This document shows, one piece after another, positions 26,416 through 33,627 of a stretch of DNA of 64,000 bases. The position numbers and the translations under genes are program-made. Under the pieces are notes generated by a model. That model was not told the origin of the DNA and ran no database searches. It worked only from the letters and a program-made list of their open reading frames with translations. The stretch is from Streptomyces sp. NBC_01445 (GTDB lineage Bacteria > Actinomycetota > Actinomycetes > Streptomycetales > Streptomycetaceae): the NCBI RefSeq assembly GCF_035918235.1, contig NZ_CP109485.1, positions 6,383,001-6,447,000 on the forward strand, written 5' to 3'. The number at the start of each line of letters is the position of its first letter. Positions within the stretch are counted from its first letter, which is position 1.

Positions 26416-27740
26416 TGGTCGAGCACGTCCTTGACTTCCTTGGTGGCCGCGTCCCAGCCCTGCGCGGGCGACTTGCCCTTCTGCTCGACCTGGAGGATGC
26501 CGGTGTCGGTGATCGCGGTGCCGATCGGCTGGTCCTTGATGCCGAAGACCTGGACCGGGATGGTCTTCGCCGAGTCGGAGAAGATCTGTGTCAGGGGCGC
26601 GTCGGAGAAGAACGTGGTCGTCGCGGCCTGCGGCTTCAGGCCGGCGTACGCCGAAGGTGTCGACGGGAAGCTGGCCTGCTTGGCGAACACCTTCGCCTGC
26701 TGCGCGGGCGCGGTCAGCCACTTCGCCAGGGCGATGGCCTCCTTCTGGTGCTTGCTCGCCGTCGGTACGCCGATGAACGAGCCGCCCCAGTTGGCCGCGG
26801 TCGGCGCGGCCGCCACGTCCCACTTGCCCTTGCCGGAGTCACCGGACTTCTCCTGGATGTAGCCGAGCATCCACGCGGGGCAGGCCACCGTGGCGAAGGT
26901 GCCGTTGGCGAAGCCCTGGTCCCACGGCTTGTCGAACTGCTTCAGCTTGGCCGACATGTTGCTCGTCGCGACCTCCATGGCCGCGTTCCAGGACTTCTTC
27001 ACGCCGCTGGACTTGTCCCAGATGACGTTGCCGTCCTTGTCGTAGTACCTCTGGGACTCACCGCCGAGCGCCGCGTTGTACACGGAGGACGCGGAGTCCA
27101 CGTACTTGGTCTTGCCCGGCGCCTTCTTCATGTACTGCTTGCCGAGGTCGACGTACTTGTTCCAGTCGCCCTTCCACTGCGCGGCGAGCTTGGTGCGGTC
27201 GGTCTCCAGACCGGCCTTCTCGAACAGGTCCTTGCGGTAGCAGATCGCCATCGGGCCGACGTCCGTGCCGAGCCCGATGAGCTTGCCGTCCTTGGTGGTG
27301 GCCTGGGCGTTCTTCCAGTCCAGCCACTGCGACTTGTCGACCTCCTTGCCGAGGTCGACGAACTTGTCGGCCTGCGTCTGGACGGCCTCGGTGATGTTGC
27401 CGACCTCGATCGCCTGGATGTCGTCCGTGCCGGATCCGGCCTGCAGCCGGGTGAGCGTCTTCGGCCAGTAGACGTCGGTGCGGGTGGTGACGTTCTCCTT
27501 GATCGTCACGCCCGGGTGCAGCTTCATGTACTCGTCGTAGAGCCCGGCCTGCTTGTAGCCGAAGACGCCGAACGTGCCGATCGTGACCGTGGTGCCGCCC
27601 TTGTTGCCGGCACCCCCGCTCGAACCGCCGTCGGATCCTGAGTCGTCATCGGTCGCGCATCCGGCGAGCAGCCCTGTGGCCAGGGCGGCGACGACCGCGA
27701 AGGTCATCGCGCGTCGGGACGTGCGGGCAGTCGTGCGCAT
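26412..27740 (-). CDS. cebE: Cello-oligosaccharide-binding lipoprotein CebE
   Basis: 442 aa from the ATG at 27740, with GGAGG upstream. A lipoprotein signal (RRAMTFAVVAALATGLLAGC) places the lipid-bearing Cys at residue 28, followed by a Ser/Gly/Asp linker. The mature part is a cluster B/ExtU-type sugar-binding protein (VTIGTFGVFGYKQAG, EVGNITEA, WDVAAAPTAANWGGSFIGVP). It captures cellobiose or cellotriose outside the membrane for CebFG. First gene of the cebEFG operon, with a perfect CebR operator 123 bases upstream of its start. Name by operon context; ligand preference is inferred. Confidence 0.92.
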   Translation of the reverse strand: MRTTARTSRRAMTFAVVAALATGLLAGCATDDDSGSDGGSSGGAGNKGGTTVTIGTFGVFGYKQAGLYDEYMKLHPGVTIKENVTTRTDVYWPKTLTRLQAGSGTDDIQAIEVGNITEAVQTQADKFVDLGKEVDKSQWLDWKNAQATTKDGKLIGLGTDVGPMAICYRKDLFEKAGLETDRTKLAAQWKGDWNKYVDLGKQYMKKAPGKTKYVDSASSVYNAALGGESQRYYDKDGNVIWDKSSGVKKSWNAAMEVATSNMSAKLKQFDKPWDQGFANGTFATVACPAWMLGYIQEKSGDSGKGKWDVAAAPTAANWGGSFIGVPTASKHQKEAIALAKWLTAPAQQAKVFAKQASFPSTPSAYAGLKPQAATTTFFSDAPLTQIFSDSAKTIPVQVFGIKDQPIGTAITDTGILQVEQKGKSPAQGWDAATKEVKDVLDQ

Positions 27741-27862
27741 TGCGTCCTCCAAAGTACTCACTTGCTCTGAAGTGCCAACCCCGGCCAACTGCCTTGCTAC
27801 GCCCGTTTGTTCACGTGCGGCTCGGGCGGGGAACGTGCGGCTTCTGTAGGCGTCCAGTAGAG

Positions 27863-27876
27863 TGGGAGCGCTCCCA
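27863..27876. promoter_or_regulatory. CebR operator upstream of cebE
   Basis: TGGGAGCGCTCCCA is a perfect 14-bp palindrome identical to the known CebR box. It lies between divergent cebE and cebR and could control both. CebR releases it when cellobiose or cellotriose binds. Confidence 0.92.
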
Positions 27877-27994
27877 CCGGTGATGTGTTGAAGAGTCGTC
27901 GCTCGGCCCGGGGGTGTCAAGACACCCGGCAGTGACAACTTGGCGCGGTTACAGGGCTGTTAGATTCCGCGTGAGACCTGGGGAGGTAGGAGTC

Positions 27995-29041
27995 ATGGCG
28001 GCTCGCGGCACACACAGCAGGCGTCCGACTCTTGAGGAGGTCGCCGCCCGCGCGGGTGTGGGCCGGGGCACGGTCTCCCGGGTGATCAACGGATCGCCCC
28101 GGGTGAGCGACGCGACCCGTGCCGCGGTCGAGGCCGCCGTCGCCGAGCTCGGCTACGTACCGAACACGGCGGCCCGCGCCCTCGCCGCCAACCGCACCGA
28201 CGCCATCGCCCTCGTCGTGCCCGAACCGGAGACACGTTTCTTCGCCGAGCCCTACTTCTCCGACATGCTGCGCGGCGTCGGCGCCCAGCTCGCCGAGACC
28301 GAGATGCAGCTCCTGCTGATCTTCGCGGGCAACGACCGGGAGCGGCAGCGCCTCGCCCAGTACCTCGCGGCCCACCGCGTCGACGGCGTCCTGCTGGTGT
28401 CCGTCCACGCCGACGACCCGCTGCCCGATCTGCTCGGCCAGCTGGAGATCCCCGCCGTCATCAGCGGCCGTCGCTCCGCCGCCGAGACGCTGCCCTCGGT
28501 GGACTCCGACAACTTCGCGGGCGCGTACTCGGCCGTCGAACACCTCCTGAGCCGCGGCCGCACCGCCATCGCCACGATCACGGGCCGGCTCGACGTGTAC
28601 GGCGCCCAGCGCCGCGTCGACGGCTACCGCGCCGCCCTCGGCGCGGCCGGCCGCGAGGTGGACGAGCGGCTCATCGTGCCGGGGGACTTCACTGAGGAGG
28701 GCGGCCGGCGCGCGATGGCCGAGCTGTTGGAGCGCTGCCCCGAAGTGGACGCGGTGTTCGCCGGGTCGGACGTGATGGCGGCGGGCGCCCGCCAGGTGCT
28801 GCGCGAGGCGGGGCGCCGTATACCCGAGGACGTCGCCCTGGTCGGCTACGACGACTCGGCGATCGCCCGGCACATGGACCCGCCCCTGACCAGCGTCCGC
28901 CAGCCGATCGAGGAGATGGGCCGCGCCATGATCGACCTGCTCCTCGCCGAGATCGCCGACCGCCGCCCGGTCGCGTCCCGCGCACTCGACGGCCGTCAGC
29001 TGGTCCTTCCGAACGAACTGGTGGAGCGCGCTTCGTCCTGA
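27995..29041 (+). CDS. cebR: LacI-family repressor CebR
   Basis: 348 aa from the ATG at 27995 after GGGAGGTAGGA. The LacI helix-turn-helix is PTLEEVAARAGVGRGTVSRV, with the hinge helix at NTAARALAANR. A periplasmic-binding-protein-like effector domain follows (AIALVVPEPETRFF, VDGVLLVSVHADD, PSVDSDNFAGAYSAVEHL, ALVGYDDSAIARHMDPPL). It represses the ceb and bgl genes until cello-oligosaccharide binds, which in phytopathogenic streptomycetes also gates thaxtomin. It is divergent from cebE across 254 bases holding a perfect CebR box, so autoregulation is likely. Confidence 0.93.
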   Translation: MAARGTHSRRPTLEEVAARAGVGRGTVSRVINGSPRVSDATRAAVEAAVAELGYVPNTAARALAANRTDAIALVVPEPETRFFAEPYFSDMLRGVGAQLAETEMQLLLIFAGNDRERQRLAQYLAAHRVDGVLLVSVHADDPLPDLLGQLEIPAVISGRRSAAETLPSVDSDNFAGAYSAVEHLLSRGRTAIATITGRLDVYGAQRRVDGYRAALGAAGREVDERLIVPGDFTEEGGRRAMAELLERCPEVDAVFAGSDVMAAGARQVLREAGRRIPEDVALVGYDDSAIARHMDPPLTSVRQPIEEMGRAMIDLLLAEIADRRPVASRALDGRQLVLPNELVERASS

Positions 29042-29100
29042 GGGGTGCGCGTCGGCCTCAGGCGCGCGTGTCGTCCTGAGCGGCGCGGGGTGCCACAACG

Positions 29101-29136
29101 ATCAAGGCCCCGGTTCTTTCGAACCGGGGCCTTGAT
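29101..29136. terminator. Bidirectional hairpin terminator after cebR and tRNA-His
   Basis: A perfect 16-bp stem (ATCAAGGCCCCGGTTC, loop TTTC) lies between the cebR stop and the 3' end of tRNA-His on the other strand. It can stop both transcripts. Confidence 0.88.
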
Positions 29137-29143
29137 CATTCAG

Positions 29144-29217
29144 GGTGAGTGACGGGACTTGAACCCGCGGCCACCTGGACCACAACCAGGTGCTCTACCA
29201 ACTGAGCTACACCCACC
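29144..29217 (-). tRNA. tRNA-His (anticodon GTG)
   Basis: The minus strand gives GTGGGTG paired with CACTCAC, a D-arm TAGCTCAGTTGGTAGAGCA, anticodon loop TTGTGGT (GTG) and T-arm GCGGGTTCAAGTCCCGT. An encoded extra G at the 5' end faces C73, the identity mark of histidine tRNA. CCA is not encoded. Confidence 0.97.
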
Positions 29218-29337
29218 ATGTCCGGTCGTTTGTGTTTCTTCCGACCGGCCGAGAAAAAGTGTACAGGGTCCGAAGGGGTGCTCGCGCACGCCTTTTCCGG
29301 ACCCCGTACACAGGGGACGGAAACGCGGTGCGAGCTG

Positions 29338-29940
29338 CTATTCCGCAGGCAGCGCGTGCTTGGCCGCGATCTTCTTCGCGGTGTCGGAGTCGGGTCCCGG
29401 CTGCGGGACGAAGACCGCCTCGCGGTAGTAACGCAGCTCGACGATGGAGTCGCGGATGTCGGCGAGCGCGCGGTGGTTGCCGTTCTTGTCCGGACTGTTG
29501 AAGTACGCCCTCGGGTACCAGCGGCGCGCCAGTTCCTTGACCGAGGACACATCGACGATCCGGTAGTGGAGGTAGTCCTCCAGCGTCGGCATGTCCCGGA
29601 GCAGGAAGCCGCGGTCGGTGCCGACCGAGTTCCCGCACAGGGGCGCCTTGCCCGGTTCCTTGACGTGCTCGCGTACGTACGCGAGCACCTGCTCCTCGGC
29701 GTCGGCGAGCGTCGTGCCACCCGCGAGCTCGTCGAGGAGGCCCGAGGCGGTGTGCATCTGCCGCACCACCTCGGGCATGGTCTCCAGGGCCTCGGCCGGC
29801 GGGCGGATCACGATGTCCACACCGTCGCCGAGTACGTTCAGCTCAGAGTCGGTGACCAGTGCGGCCACCTCGATGAGCGCGTCATTCGCCAGCGAGAGCC
29901 CGGTCATCTCGCAGTCGATCCACACCATGCGATCGTTCAT
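29338..29940 (-). CDS. orn: Oligoribonuclease Orn
   Basis: 200 aa from the ATG at 29940. The DEDDh exonuclease residues are visible: Asp9 and Glu11 in WIDCEMTGL, the middle Asp in CGNSVGTDRGFL, and His/Asp in GNHRALADIRDSI. It degrades two-to-five-nucleotide RNAs, including pGpG from c-di-GMP breakdown. It begins 10 bases after the adpA stop on the same strand, so adpA-orn read-through is likely. Its length is normal and it looks intact. Loss of the orthologue in S. griseus and S. coelicolor slows growth and development. Confidence 0.95.
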   Translation of the reverse strand: MNDRMVWIDCEMTGLSLANDALIEVAALVTDSELNVLGDGVDIVIRPPAEALETMPEVVRQMHTASGLLDELAGGTTLADAEEQVLAYVREHVKEPGKAPLCGNSVGTDRGFLLRDMPTLEDYLHYRIVDVSSVKELARRWYPRAYFNSPDKNGNHRALADIRDSIVELRYYREAVFVPQPGPDSDTAKKIAAKHALPAE

Positions 29941-29950
29941 ACGCCTTACC

Positions 29951-31162
29951 CTACGGCGCACTCCTCTGCCCGGGCAGACTCGCGCGCCCCGCCGCATACG
30001 CGTCCGAGCTGGGTTTGCCCGGATCTGTCGGCAGTGAGGCGGTGGGTCCCGGGTAGGTTCCGGCCGCCGCGGTGCGCCGTGACTGGGCCGGGACCGGGGT
30101 CTCCGGTCCCGGCGCCGCCGCGATCTCCACCGGCTTCTCCGGCTGCGGTCTGCGGGCCCGGTAGGCCGCGCGGTACGCGGCCGGGGACGAGCCGAGCTGG
30201 CGCCGGAAGTGCCCGCGCAGGGCGACCGGCGAACGGAAGCCGCAGCGCCCGGCGACCTCGTCGACCGAGTAGTCGGAGGTCTCCAGGAGCCGCTGGGCCT
30301 GCAGCACCCGCTGGGTGATCAGCCACTGCAGGGGAGCGCTTCCGGTGAGGGAGCGGAACCGGCGGTCGAAGGTGCGGCGGCTCATATAGGCGCGCGCGGC
30401 GAGGGTCTCCACGTCGAACTGCTCGTGGAGGTGCTCCAGCGCCCAGGCGACGACCTCGGCCAGCGGGTCGGCGCCGATCTCCTCAGGTAAAGACCTGTCG
30501 AGGTAGCGCTCCTGGCCGCCGCTGCGGCGCGGCGGGACCACGAGTCTGCGGGCGAGCGCTCCGGCCGCCTCGTTGCCGTGGTCCGTGCGCACGATGTGCA
30601 GACACAGGTCGATACCGGCCGCGGTCCCGGCGCTCGTCAGGACGTCACCGTCGTCCACGAAGAGCTCGCGCGGGTCCACGTGGACCGACGGGTAGCGCTT
30701 GGCCAGCGTCGGCGCGTACATCCAGTGGGTGGTCGCCGGCCGGCCGTCGAGCAGGCCGGCCGCGGCGAGCACGAAGGCGCCGGTGCACAGTCCGACGATG
30801 CGCGCGCCTTCCTCGTGCGCGCGGCGCAGCGCGTCGAGGGCTTCCTCCGGTGGCGGCGAGGTGATCGACCGCCACGCGGGCACGACGACGGTGCCCGCCC
30901 GCGAGATCGCGTCGAGCCCGTGGGGCGCGGTGAGTTCGAGGCCGCCCGTCGTGCGCAGCGGGCCTTCCTCGCCGGCGGACACCAGCAGCCGGTAACGCGG
31001 TACCCCGGCGTCCTGGCGGTCGATGCCGAACACGGAGAGCGGAATGGAACTTTCGAAGATGGGTCCGCCGCTGAACAGCAGCACCGCGACTATTTCCCGG
31101 CGGCGTCGCCCGGAAAGCTTCCGAGCTGCGGCCTCCGGCGCAGCAGTGGAGTCGTGGCTCAT
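29951..31162 (-). CDS. adpA: AraC/XylS-family developmental master regulator AdpA (TTA-containing)
   Basis: 403 aa from the ATG at 31162. The N-terminal half is a DJ-1/GATase1-like dimerisation domain (IVAVLLFSGGPIFESSIPLS, IVGLCTGAFVLAAAGLLDG). The C-terminal AraC-type DNA-binding domain (about 235-335) includes YMSRRTFDRRFRSLTGSAP and CGFRSPVALRGHFRRQLG. A basic, Pro-rich tail of about 65 residues follows. Codon 225, between the two domains, is TTA (positions 30490-30488), needing the bldA tRNA. AdpA activates aerial growth and secondary metabolism genes. orn follows by 10 bases. Identification is firm on sequence, codon and neighbours. Confidence 0.96.
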   Translation of the reverse strand: MSHDSTAAPEAAARKLSGRRRREIVAVLLFSGGPIFESSIPLSVFGIDRQDAGVPRYRLLVSAGEEGPLRTTGGLELTAPHGLDAISRAGTVVVPAWRSITSPPPEEALDALRRAHEEGARIVGLCTGAFVLAAAGLLDGRPATTHWMYAPTLAKRYPSVHVDPRELFVDDGDVLTSAGTAAGIDLCLHIVRTDHGNEAAGALARRLVVPPRRSGGQERYLDRSLPEEIGADPLAEVVAWALEHLHEQFDVETLAARAYMSRRTFDRRFRSLTGSAPLQWLITQRVLQAQRLLETSDYSVDEVAGRCGFRSPVALRGHFRRQLGSSPAAYRAAYRARRPQPEKPVEIAAAPGPETPVPAQSRRTAAAGTYPGPTASLPTDPGKPSSDAYAAGRASLPGQRSAP

Positions 31163-31569
31163 CCCGCTAAGCCCCCCTCGGTGGTCGCGGCGCCCTTTGT
31201 AGTGTGACGGGCTTGTCGCTCCAGCACGTTTCCCCTCGGTCCTGCAGAGTCCCCCGCCGATGGACAGTCATGATCGAATCTACTGTGTCCGGTGGTCTCG
31301 TCGTGACCAGTTGAGGATCCGGCAGATTGTCGACATGGCAACTTGGCGTGAAGCATTCGATCACGAAGCGTGGCACTCAGGGGCGTTGCAGGGAAGTGCG
31401 CCTCAACTCAGTGGCCGGTCCCCGTAGGGTGCAAGCGCCTTCTACGGTCCTTTCATGCCTGGTGGCGCGGGGGTTGGAGGCGGGTGACGGCAAGAAATGC
31501 ATGGCCGGGCGAAGTTGGCTGAAAATATACGCAGTAGTGCGCGGGAACCAGTCAGCCCCCCGGCGCACA
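31163..31569. other. Long adpA upstream region
   Basis: About 400 bases without a convincing gene precede adpA, as usual for this locus, whose promoter is distant and whose leader is long. TGGCGTGAAG (31344-31353) fits the AdpA consensus TGGCSNGWWY at nine of ten positions, consistent with autoregulation. No other motif was identified with confidence. Confidence 0.6.
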
Positions 31570-32070
31570 TCATCCCGTGCGGCGACCGCCCTTGCGCGCC
31601 CCCGGCACCGTCCTGCCGCGCCGGCCCCTGTGATCGCAGGACCGTACCGGAGCCGACTGCGCCGCGCCCCTTTCGGACTGGCGCAGCAGCACCCGGCAGA
31701 CCCCGGTCACCGCGGCGAGCCCGAGCGCCGCACCCATCGCCCCGGCCAGTGAGAAGCCGTATCCCACCAGGATGACCGGGACCAGGACGCAGCTGAACGC
31801 CGCCCAGCGGACGACGTCGCTCACCGTGTCCGTGCGGGACGCCTGCGTCGCCTCCCGTCGGCCCTCGGGCGGCGGCTCCTCGCATGGAGCGTCGGCGGAC
31901 GGGTACACGATGGACGGTCCGGGCACGGCGCGCTCCCTGTTGCTGTGGGTACGCACGTTCAACGCGTGGTCGTGCGACCGGTCACTCGGCCGAACCGGGG
32001 GTGCCGGTACCGTACCCAAACCGTCTGTACGGGGCAGCAACCATTGCCATACGGGCGCGGCCTCGGGCAT
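31570..32070 (-). CDS. Small membrane protein upstream of adpA
   Basis: About 166 aa from the ATG at 32070, with AGGGGAG just upstream. The first 95 residues are polar. Two hydrophobic segments (VVRWAAFSCVLVPVILVGYG and AGAMGAALGLAAVTGVCRVL) follow, then a basic tail. The region EEPPPEGRREATQASRTDTV before the first segment appears conserved in Streptomyces from memory. No enzymatic motif. The position, directly upstream of adpA on the same strand, matches the hypothetical membrane protein usually seen there. Function unknown; the N-terminal start is less certain than the membrane part. Confidence 0.65.
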   Translation of the reverse strand: MPEAAPVWQWLLPRTDGLGTVPAPPVRPSDRSHDHALNVRTHSNRERAVPGPSIVYPSADAPCEEPPPEGRREATQASRTDTVSDVVRWAAFSCVLVPVILVGYGFSLAGAMGAALGLAAVTGVCRVLLRQSERGAAQSAPVRSCDHRGRRGRTVPGARKGGRRTG

Positions 32071-32256
32071 GCTCCCCTGAACGCCGCGGAGCGTGCGCTT
32101 AACCGGGCAGACGACTCTGGGCAGAGGGGGAGTGTCGCCGTACCCTTGGGGGTATGGGGTTGGGAAGATGATTCCCGGACACAGCTCCGCCGCTCCCTGT
32201 CGTCCCTCCACCGAGGATCCGTCGAGGATCCAGAGGACCTAATCGCCGAGATACCC

Positions 32257-32781
32257 ATGGCCGGTCACGAATTCCCTGAACCCGCGGACCGCAAGCGGCA
32301 GGTCGCCGATCCCACGGCGACCCCCCAGGCGGCGGAAGAAACACGTCAGTCCTGCGATCCCGCCTTCAAGCACGGAGTGGTCGTCGGCTTCGACGGCTCG
32401 ACCTCCAGCGAGCGGGCCCTCGCCTACGCCATCGGCATGGCACACCGTTCGGGCTCCGGCCTGATCATCGTCCACGTCGCCAACCGGCTGCCCACCACGG
32501 TGTGGGCGGGCTGCGAGCCGCCGGTCTTCGTCGATGTGCCGGACCACCGCACCGAGGTGCTCGGGCTCGAACTCGCGTGTGCGGAGTATCTGTCCGAGGT
32601 GCCCTGGATTCTCGTCGAGCGCGGCGGCGACATCTGCCACGAACTCGAAGAGGTGGGCCGGGAGTACGAGGCCGACGCGATCGTCGTCGGCTCCACGCAC
32701 GGGATCGTCGGCCGGATCTTCGGCTCGGTCGCGGGACGGCTCGCGCGGCGCGCCAGGCGCCCGGTCATAGTCATCCCGTAA
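32257..32781 (+). CDS. Universal stress protein (UspA family), single domain
   Basis: 174 aa from the ATG at 32257. A 35-residue polar lead precedes a single Usp domain: GVVVGFDGSTSSERALAYAI as the first strand and helix, GLIIVHVANRL, ILVERGGDICHELEEVG, and the ATP-binding signature VVGSTHGIVGRIFGSVAGRL ending in RPVIVIP. The G-x2-G-x9-G pattern suggests nucleotide binding. Members respond to starvation, hypoxia or other stress, but no specific role can be assigned. The gene stands alone before the acetate-transporter-family gene. An upstream doubled GAGGATCC (32212-32232) is the only odd feature. Confidence 0.88.
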   Translation: MAGHEFPEPADRKRQVADPTATPQAAEETRQSCDPAFKHGVVVGFDGSTSSERALAYAIGMAHRSGSGLIIVHVANRLPTTVWAGCEPPVFVDVPDHRTEVLGLELACAEYLSEVPWILVERGGDICHELEEVGREYEADAIVVGSTHGIVGRIFGSVAGRLARRARRPVIVIP

Positions 32782-32929
32782 CTCCCTTGAGCCCCAGGTG
32801 AGATGGGCGAATCCTACTCGCGCGTAGAGGTGCTTTGTGCCTTTGTGAAGGGTACATACCGGTCGCTGGACCATCGCAGGGCCCAGTACCGCGCGCAGCA
32901 CAACTGCACCCGCACGAAGGGAGCCCGCC

Positions 32930-33499
32930 GTGGACAAAGACGTCTCCGCGGGAAGCACGACCTCCACTCTCGGCCATCTCGCCCTGGGACTCACCCTGTT
33001 GGCCTTCGGCCTCGGTCATACCGAAGTGATCGACGGCGTGACGGCCGCGAACGCCGTATCCCTCGCGACATACGTCGGTGGCATCGCCCTGTTCGTCGCC
33101 GGCCTGCTCGCCTACCGCGCCAGTGACGCCTCGACGGGTACGGCCTTCGCCGCGCTCGGCGCGTTCTGGTTCACCTGGGGCGTCACGGCAGGCGATCCCA
33201 TGTCGGCCAACGCACAAGGGCTGTTCCTGCTTCTCTTCGCGCTGCTCGCCCTGAGCCTGACCCTCGGGGCCGCCGGCTCCGGGACTCTCGTGCGCGCGGC
33301 GTACGGGGCGCTGTGTGTGGCCCTGCTGCTGCTCGCCGTGGCCGCGTTCGGTGACACGGCCGGGCTCGCCAAGGTCGGCGGCTGGTTCGCCGCGGTGGGC
33401 GGGCTGCTCGCCTGGTACGCGGCGACGGCCGCGCTGGGCGGGCTGCCCACGGCCCTGCCGGGGCGTGCTGCCGGCCGGGGGGTGACGGCCACCGGCTGA
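32930..33499 (+). CDS. GPR1/FUN34/YaaH-family (acetate uptake) membrane protein
   Basis: 189 aa from a GTG at 32930 with AAGGGAG upstream. Six membrane segments follow a short polar start: HLALGLTLLAFGLGHTEVID, VSLATYVGGIALFVAGLLAY, AFAALGAFWFTWGVTAG, LFLLLFALLALSLTLGA, AAYGALCVALLLLAVAAFG and GWFAAVGGLLAWYAA. The hexahelical layout with FWFTWG and the GLLAWY end matches the AceTr/SatP family that moves acetate or succinate. The classic NPAPLGL start motif is not seen, so it is a divergent member and the substrate is uncertain. A strong terminator separates it from glmS. Confidence 0.75.
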   Translation: MDKDVSAGSTTSTLGHLALGLTLLAFGLGHTEVIDGVTAANAVSLATYVGGIALFVAGLLAYRASDASTGTAFAALGAFWFTWGVTAGDPMSANAQGLFLLLFALLALSLTLGAAGSGTLVRAAYGALCVALLLLAVAAFGDTAGLAKVGGWFAAVGGLLAWYAATAALGGLPTALPGRAAGRGVTATG

Positions 33500-33540
33500 C
33501 AGCTGCGGGCCGGGGGAATGGGCGCCCCCGGCCCCCCATA

Positions 33541-33588
33541 AAGAACGGGTCCCTGTGCGCTTGGTGGCGCGCATGGGGACCCGTTCTT
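33541..33588. terminator. Bidirectional terminator between convergent genes
   Basis: AAGAACGGGTCCC (33541-33553) pairs perfectly with 33576-33588, with a further 7-bp inner stem, followed by CTTTA on the plus side and TTTAT on the minus side. Confidence 0.9.
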
Positions 33589-33627
33589 CTTTACTCGCAG
33601 CTTCTGTACTCGTACTGCGGGGGCTGC

